Below, piece after piece: positions 13,030 through 16,849 of a stretch of DNA of 16,849 nucleotides. A program made the position numbers and the translations under genes. The stretch comes from Chloroflexota bacterium (GTDB lineage: Bacteria; Chloroflexota; Anaerolineae; Anaerolineales; UBA4823), in NCBI GenBank assembly GCA_030636125.1, contig DAOVXM010000010.1, positions 1 through 16,849 on the forward strand, given 5' to 3'. Below the pieces are notes generated by a model that saw only the letters and a list, made by a program, of their open reading frames with translations, was not told the origin of the DNA and did not search any database. The stretch's first letter is position 1, and each line of letters opens with the position of its first letter.

Positions 13030-15228
13030 ATGGATTTTTTGTCTGAACTAAACTCACAGCAGCAGCAAGCGGTCATGGCTGGTAATGGCCCAGTGCTCGT
13101 ATTAGCTGGTCCTGGCTCTGGTAAGACGCGTGTTCTCACCTATCGTATTGCGTACCTGGTCGGCGCTATGGGTGTGCACCCCTACCAGATTCTGGCCGTG
13201 ACCTTCACGAATAAAGCCGCTCGCGAAATGGAAAAGCGTGTTTTCGACTTGCTTGATGAGGGACTGGATGGCTCGAACGAGCGCCTGGCTAGCTCGCCCC
13301 AATTAGGCACCTTCCACGCTACTTGCGCTCGTATCCTCCGCCGGGAGACGGAACATTTACCGATTGAGTCGAACTTCGTTATCTTTGACAGCGATGATCA
13401 AATCAGCTTGGTCAAGCAGGCTCTTAAAGATCTCAATATTGATGATAAACGCTACCGCCCAACTGGTGTACACAGCTCGATCTCGGGGGCGAAAAACGAA
13501 TTGCTATTACCCGACGACTACCCCATCCAGACTTACCGGGATGAGGTGGTGGCGCGTGTTTACCGCCGCTATCAGGAACTTTTGTTAGCCAGCAACGGGG
13601 TGGACTTTGATGACCTATTGCTATGGACAGCTTACTTATTAGAAGAATATCCAGCCATACGCGAAAAATATGCCCGGCGGTATGAGCACGTTCTGGTTGA
13701 CGAGTTTCAGGACACAAATCTGGCCCAGTACATTTTGCTAAAACACCTTGTGTCTATTCATCTTAATATTTTTGTAGTTGGGGATATCGACCAATCGATC
13801 TACGGCTGGCGTGGAGCTGATTACCGCAATGTGCAGCGCTATGAAGAGGATTTCCCAGATACTCAGGTGATCCTCCTTGAACAGAATTACCGCTCGGTGC
13901 AGGCCATCCTGGATGTCGCCATGGCGGTGATTGATCGCAATCCATACCGCACCCCTAAGCGCCTGTTTACCGAGCGCGGCTCTGGGCAGAAGATCAACCT
14001 GACCGAAGTGTATGATGACCGTGCCGAGGCCACTTATGTTGTAGATACGATTGCCGGACTCGTGGCTCGTAAGCAGGCAGAACCAGGTGATTTTGCTATT
14101 ATGTACCGCACCAATGCCCAGTCCCGTTTGTTGGAAGAAGCCTTCCTGCGATACAATTTACCCTATAAACTGGTGGGAGCACAACGCTTCTACGGTCGTC
14201 GGGAAGTCAAAGACGTGATCGCATATCTTCGTCTGGTGCACAACACGAATGATGAAATCAGCCTGCTGCGTGCGATCAACACACCGGCACGCGGGATAGG
14301 CAATAAAACGGTCATCGCCCTGCGAACACAAGCTCAGAAAACCCAACAAACCCCTGGAGAGGTTCTTCTGGAGTTAGCGGGAGGGGATGCATCCGCCCAA
14401 TGGGGTGCCTTTACACGCCGGGCGGCCACGGTTCTATCTGGTTTCGGTCGTCTTCTCCTTCATTGGCGCGCCCTGCTCTCCGAGGCTACTCCCCTCAGTC
14501 TGATGGATCGCATTCTTAATGATATCGATTACCAGTCTTATCTGGATGATGGCACCGATGAGGGGCATGACCGTTGGGAAAATGTGCTGGAATTGCGACG
14601 TTTGGCTGCCGAGCACCAGGGGCAAGGCCTGGAGGCTTTCCTTGAACAGGTGGCCCTGGTTTCTGACCAGGACACACTGGATGCTCACGCCAACGCTCCA
14701 ACCCTACTCACCCTGCACGCCGCGAAAGGTCTGGAGTTCCGCAATGTGTTCATCATCGGGTTAAACGATGGCACCTTGCCACATAGCCGCTCATTCGATG
14801 ATCCAGATGCGATGCAGGAGGAGCGCCGTTTGTTATATGTCGGAATTACTCGGGCGCAAGATCGCCTCTTCTTAGTGCATGCCCAAAGTCGTAATCTTTA
14901 TGGGTACTCCGAACCCGCTGATCCGTCCCGATATTTGGATGATATTCCAACGGATCTAATTGCTGGCGCGCATCCTTCTCACTCAAGGAGGGCTGGCTCA
15001 TCGTCTGCGTATCGTCGTGATCGCTGGGAGGTGCCCGATACGGCGACCGCATCCGTACTGCAGCCCCGCTTTCAGCCTGGAATGCGAGTCCAACACCCGC
15101 TCTGGGATGAAGGCTTGGTGCTGAACAGCCGCATCCAGGACGATGATGAGATTGTTGATGTGTTTTTTGAAGATGTGGGATTAAAGCGTTTAGCTGCATC
15201 ATTGGCAAAACTGGAAATTAAAACTTAA
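13030..15228 (+). CDS. pcrA: UvrD/PcrA-type superfamily 1A DNA helicase
   Basis: The 732-residue 3'-5' helicase acts in repair, replication restart and removal of stalled RNA polymerase or recombinase. Visible motifs: Q motif LNSQQQQAV (7-15), Walker A AGPGSGKT (26-33, K32), motif Ia VTFTNKAAREM, Walker B DEFQD (224-228), motif III GDIDQSIYGWRGAD (about 250-266), motif IV QNYRS, motif V LLTLHAAKGLEF and motif VI EERRLLYVGITRA from 598 with R608. A linker rich in Ser/Arg leads to a C-terminal Tudor-like domain at about 681-731 (FQPGMRVQHPLWDEG, VDVFFEDVGLKRL), which in PcrA contacts RNA polymerase. All helicase motifs are intact and the length is normal. It is divergent from holB under its own strong promoter. 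I call it pcrA because of the Tudor tail; UvrD is an equal name. Confidence 0.96.
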   Translation: MDFLSELNSQQQQAVMAGNGPVLVLAGPGSGKTRVLTYRIAYLVGAMGVHPYQILAVTFTNKAAREMEKRVFDLLDEGLDGSNERLASSPQLGTFHATCARILRRETEHLPIESNFVIFDSDDQISLVKQALKDLNIDDKRYRPTGVHSSISGAKNELLLPDDYPIQTYRDEVVARVYRRYQELLLASNGVDFDDLLLWTAYLLEEYPAIREKYARRYEHVLVDEFQDTNLAQYILLKHLVSIHLNIFVVGDIDQSIYGWRGADYRNVQRYEEDFPDTQVILLEQNYRSVQAILDVAMAVIDRNPYRTPKRLFTERGSGQKINLTEVYDDRAEATYVVDTIAGLVARKQAEPGDFAIMYRTNAQSRLLEEAFLRYNLPYKLVGAQRFYGRREVKDVIAYLRLVHNTNDEISLLRAINTPARGIGNKTVIALRTQAQKTQQTPGEVLLELAGGDASAQWGAFTRRAATVLSGFGRLLLHWRALLSEATPLSLMDRILNDIDYQSYLDDGTDEGHDRWENVLELRRLAAEHQGQGLEAFLEQVALVSDQDTLDAHANAPTLLTLHAAKGLEFRNVFIIGLNDGTLPHSRSFDDPDAMQEERRLLYVGITRAQDRLFLVHAQSRNLYGYSEPADPSRYLDDIPTDLIAGAHPSHSRRAGSSSAYRRDRWEVPDTATASVLQPRFQPGMRVQHPLWDEGLVLNSRIQDDDEIVDVFFEDVGLKRLAASLAKLEIKT

Positions 15229-15235
15229 AAACATA

Positions 15236-15263
15236 TCACGCTTGGCGTGACACGTTGTATAAT
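15236..15263 (+). promoter_or_regulatory. tsaE promoter with embedded palindrome
   Basis: A perfect -10 TATAAT (15258-15263) lies 9 nt before the tsaE ATG, again giving a leader of only 0-3 nt. The -35 position at 17 nt is weak (ATCACG, 3 of 6). The exact palindrome TCACGC-TTG-GCGTGA (15236-15250) fills the space between -35 and -10. It could be an operator, or a short hairpin ending the pcrA message 8 nt after its stop. Confidence 0.55.
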
Positions 15264-15272
15264 CAAATCACT

Positions 15273-15770
15273 ATGCCTATCCTTGACCCTCATTCCATGG
15301 AATTTATCAGCCGCAGCGCGGAACAAACCCGCCGGATAGGTATGCGGCTTGGGGCGTTGCTGCAACGCGGCGATATTATCTGCCTGGTCGGTGACCTGGG
15401 TTCAGGGAAAACCACATTTGTACAGGGGGTCGCCTCCGGTTGGGGGTCATTGGATCCTGTTACCAGCCCTTCGTTCGTCTTGGTCAATATTTACCGCGGT
15501 ACCAATGAGCAGAGGTTCTATCATTTAGATGCTTACCGGTTGAGTGACGCCTTAGAAGCTGAGGCCTTGGACCTTGACGCCATGATAGAAAGTGGGCCAT
15601 TGGTGATCGAGTGGGCTGATCGTATACAGGATGCCTTGCCCGATGAGTGCTTGTGGGTAACACTGCATTGGATCGATAGAGGCCAACGAGATATGCTGGT
15701 TTCCGCGCGAGGCGGGCGTTATCAAGATTTATTGACCACGATCCGCAGACAAGTTTACGGAGTTGTGTGA
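15273..15770 (+). CDS. tsaE: tRNA t6A37 biosynthesis ATPase TsaE
   Basis: The 165-residue P-loop protein drives turnover of the TsaB-TsaD complex that makes N6-threonylcarbamoyladenosine at A37 of ANN-decoding tRNAs. Walker A is GDLGSGKTT (40-48, K46). TSPSF at 64-68 is the family switch-like loop. HLDAYRL (84-90) and VIEWADRI (111-118) are the TsaE signatures. The frame is open back to a TTG at 15255, but that would start within the -10 region. The ATG at 15273 matches the family length and the predicted transcript start. The stop overlaps the tsaB start by one base (TGATG), so the two are translationally linked. Confidence 0.95.
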   Translation: MPILDPHSMEFISRSAEQTRRIGMRLGALLQRGDIICLVGDLGSGKTTFVQGVASGWGSLDPVTSPSFVLVNIYRGTNEQRFYHLDAYRLSDALEAEALDLDAMIESGPLVIEWADRIQDALPDECLWVTLHWIDRGQRDMLVSARGGRYQDLLTTIRRQVYGVV

Positions 15771-16438
15771 TGTTATTGGCCATCGATACATCCACCCGTG
15801 CTATTGGATTGGCCTTGTATGACGGGGTCCAGGTCTTAAGTGAAACTGTTTGGGTCAGTCAGGATTACCACACAGTCGAGTTAGCACCGGCGGTTCGGGA
15901 GACGTTAGAGAAATGCGATGTGCAGGTCTTTTCGCTCGAAGCCCTGGCGGTTGCTCTCGGGCCAGGGTCTTTCACCGGCCTGCGAATTGGCCTGGCGCTG
16001 GTGAAAGGAATGTCGCTGGCGCATCACCTGCCGTTAATCGGTGTTCCCACTTTAGATATCGTGGCTGCGGCCCAGCCATTGCGGGATGAGCCAATGGCTG
16101 CAGTATTGCATGCTGGTCGTGAGCGCTTGGCGGTTGGTTGGTACCTGGTTATAAATGATCACTGGCAGCAAACCGGCAAGATCGAAGTGCTCACACCTCA
16201 GGAGCTACACCGACGAATTAAAAAACCTACTCTTGTGTGTGGAGAACTCACGCAGTCTGTTCGGGGTTTATTAGAACGCAAACGCGTGAACGTCATTTCT
16301 GTTTCACCAGCCCAATGCGTGCGGCGTCCAGCCTATCTGGCAGAATTGGGTTGGCAGCGCTGGGAGGCAGGCCAGGTGGATGACCCGGCTATCTTGTCAC
16401 CCATATATCTCCATCACCACGATCCGATTCCGGGATGA
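15770..16438 (+). CDS. tsaB: tRNA t6A37 biosynthesis protein TsaB
   Basis: The 222-residue ASKHA-fold protein forms a heterodimer with TsaD and serves as its scaffold in making t6A. LLAIDTSTRAIGLALYD (2-18) is the phosphate-1 strand, HTVELAPAVRETL follows, and ALAVALGPGSFTGLRIGLALVKGMSLAH is the hallmark TsaB stretch. GVPTLDIVAA then matches the family. The C-terminal half is less conserved, as usual. The ATG at 15770 is favoured over the GTG one codon before, because GGAG (15759-15762) then has a 7-nt gap and the start overlaps the tsaE stop by one base. The end overlaps rimI by ATGA. No tsaD is in the window; it may follow or lie elsewhere. Confidence 0.95.
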   Translation: MLLAIDTSTRAIGLALYDGVQVLSETVWVSQDYHTVELAPAVRETLEKCDVQVFSLEALAVALGPGSFTGLRIGLALVKGMSLAHHLPLIGVPTLDIVAAAQPLRDEPMAAVLHAGRERLAVGWYLVINDHWQQTGKIEVLTPQELHRRIKKPTLVCGELTQSVRGLLERKRVNVISVSPAQCVRRPAYLAELGWQRWEAGQVDDPAILSPIYLHHHDPIPG

Positions 16439-16849
16439 TCTCCTTCCCCAATACCTCTGAGATTCTTATTCGCCCGATGCGTCTAGATGATTTGAAACAG
16501 GTGCAAGCCATAGATCGCGTCTCGTTCAGCATGCCCTGGCCGCCGAGTTCTTATCGTTACGAACTTAAAGAGAATCATTTTTCTTTTCTGTACGTAGCAG
16601 AAACTCACTTGCATGCTGGAAGGCCAAGAGTAGTTGGAATGATCGTGGTATGGATGATTATGGATGAAGCCCATATTGCTACCCTCGCGGTGCTGCCTGA
16701 GTACCGTCAAAGGGGCATCAGCCAGAGGTTGTTGACGGCTGCTTTAAAGGAATCCATCCGCAGAGGGGCGCGTCTGGCAACCCTGGATGTGCGCGCACAA
16801 AATAAGATTGCCCAGGCGCTATACCGCCGTTTTCGATTTATAGTTGTTG
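16435..16849 (+). CDS. rimI: RimI-like GNAT N-acetyltransferase, partial (3' end beyond the right edge)
   Basis: The ATG overlaps the tsaB stop (ATGA), and the frame stays open for 138 codons to the end of the window. GNAT features: ILIRPMRLDDLKQVQAID at the N-terminus, FSMPWPPSSYRYEL (31-44, the RimI-type FxxPWxxxxF/Y region), the beta-4 strand AHIATLAVLPEYRQRGISQRLL (79-100) carrying the acetyl-CoA loop, and LDVRAQNKIAQALY (117-130). RimI acetylates the N-terminal alanine of ribosomal protein S18, and it is commonly linked to tsaB/tsaD. Three usual residues differ: the loop ends GIS rather than GIG, the catalytic Glu of LEVR (E103 in E. coli) is D118, and the LGF after the catalytic-position Tyr (Y130) is FRF. 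It may have a different substrate. Confidence 0.85.
   Translation, partial: MISFPNTSEILIRPMRLDDLKQVQAIDRVSFSMPWPPSSYRYELKENHFSFLYVAETHLHAGRPRVVGMIVVWMIMDEAHIATLAVLPEYRQRGISQRLLTAALKESIRRGARLATLDVRAQNKIAQALYRRFRFIVV

Noticed and set aside
14846..15208. A 120-codon minus-strand frame inside pcrA
   Set aside because: It lies fully antisense to the C-terminal part of pcrA, has no ribosome site and resembles no protein.
1..16849. CRISPR array, IS transposase, phage genes or toxin-antitoxin pair
   Set aside because: No regularly spaced repeats, transposase motifs, structural phage genes or paired small toxin/antitoxin frames were found on either strand.

Overview
This looks like a chromosomal, mostly housekeeping segment of a free-living bacterium with roughly balanced base composition. 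My best guess is Chloroflexota, perhaps Anaerolineae. That rests on the overall style of the proteins (a PcrA with a Tudor tail, a zinc-ligand delta-prime subunit, a Rhizobium-type asparaginase, a large soluble GAF/PAS kinase) and on apparent leaderless promoters; no phylogenetic marker in the window settles it. I see no phage, plasmid, CRISPR array, IS transposase or toxin-antitoxin module.

Layout. At the left edge a SAM-dependent methyltransferase runs off the window on the minus strand (1-530). Next is a well-formed tRNA-Pro(UGG) with its own promoter, followed 17 nt later by a small unknown gene and a strong terminator; the two probably share a transcript. A tail-anchored protein with a degenerate NERD-like domain follows (1236-2063), ending before a large hairpin. 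A plus-strand run then holds an ALG5/DPM1-like glycosyltransferase, an overlapping RNase HII gene (rnhB) and an S9 prolyl-oligopeptidase-family peptidase.

From about 5.7 to 12.9 kb all genes are on the minus strand. In transcription order they are holB (DNA polymerase III delta-prime), an orphan soluble GAF-GAF-PAS histidine kinase, an MBL-fold protein with an incomplete metal site, a Rhizobium-type L-asparaginase, endonuclease III (nth) and a small two-helix membrane protein. A 137-bp noncoding inverted-repeat element of MITE type lies between the asparaginase and nth genes.

holB and pcrA (UvrD-type helicase) diverge from a 105-bp region that holds two well-spaced sigma70-type promoters. 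In both cases the predicted transcription start falls on or within a few bases of the ATG, so both mRNAs are probably leaderless. After pcrA comes a tightly packed tsaE-tsaB-rimI cluster (1-nt and 4-nt overlaps), combining t6A tRNA modification genes with a divergent RimI-type acetyltransferase that is cut by the right edge. No unambiguous new multi-gene system is present. The most unusual items are the leaderless divergent promoters, the degenerate NERD membrane protein, the degenerate MBL protein, the tRNA-small-gene transcript and the inverted-repeat element.
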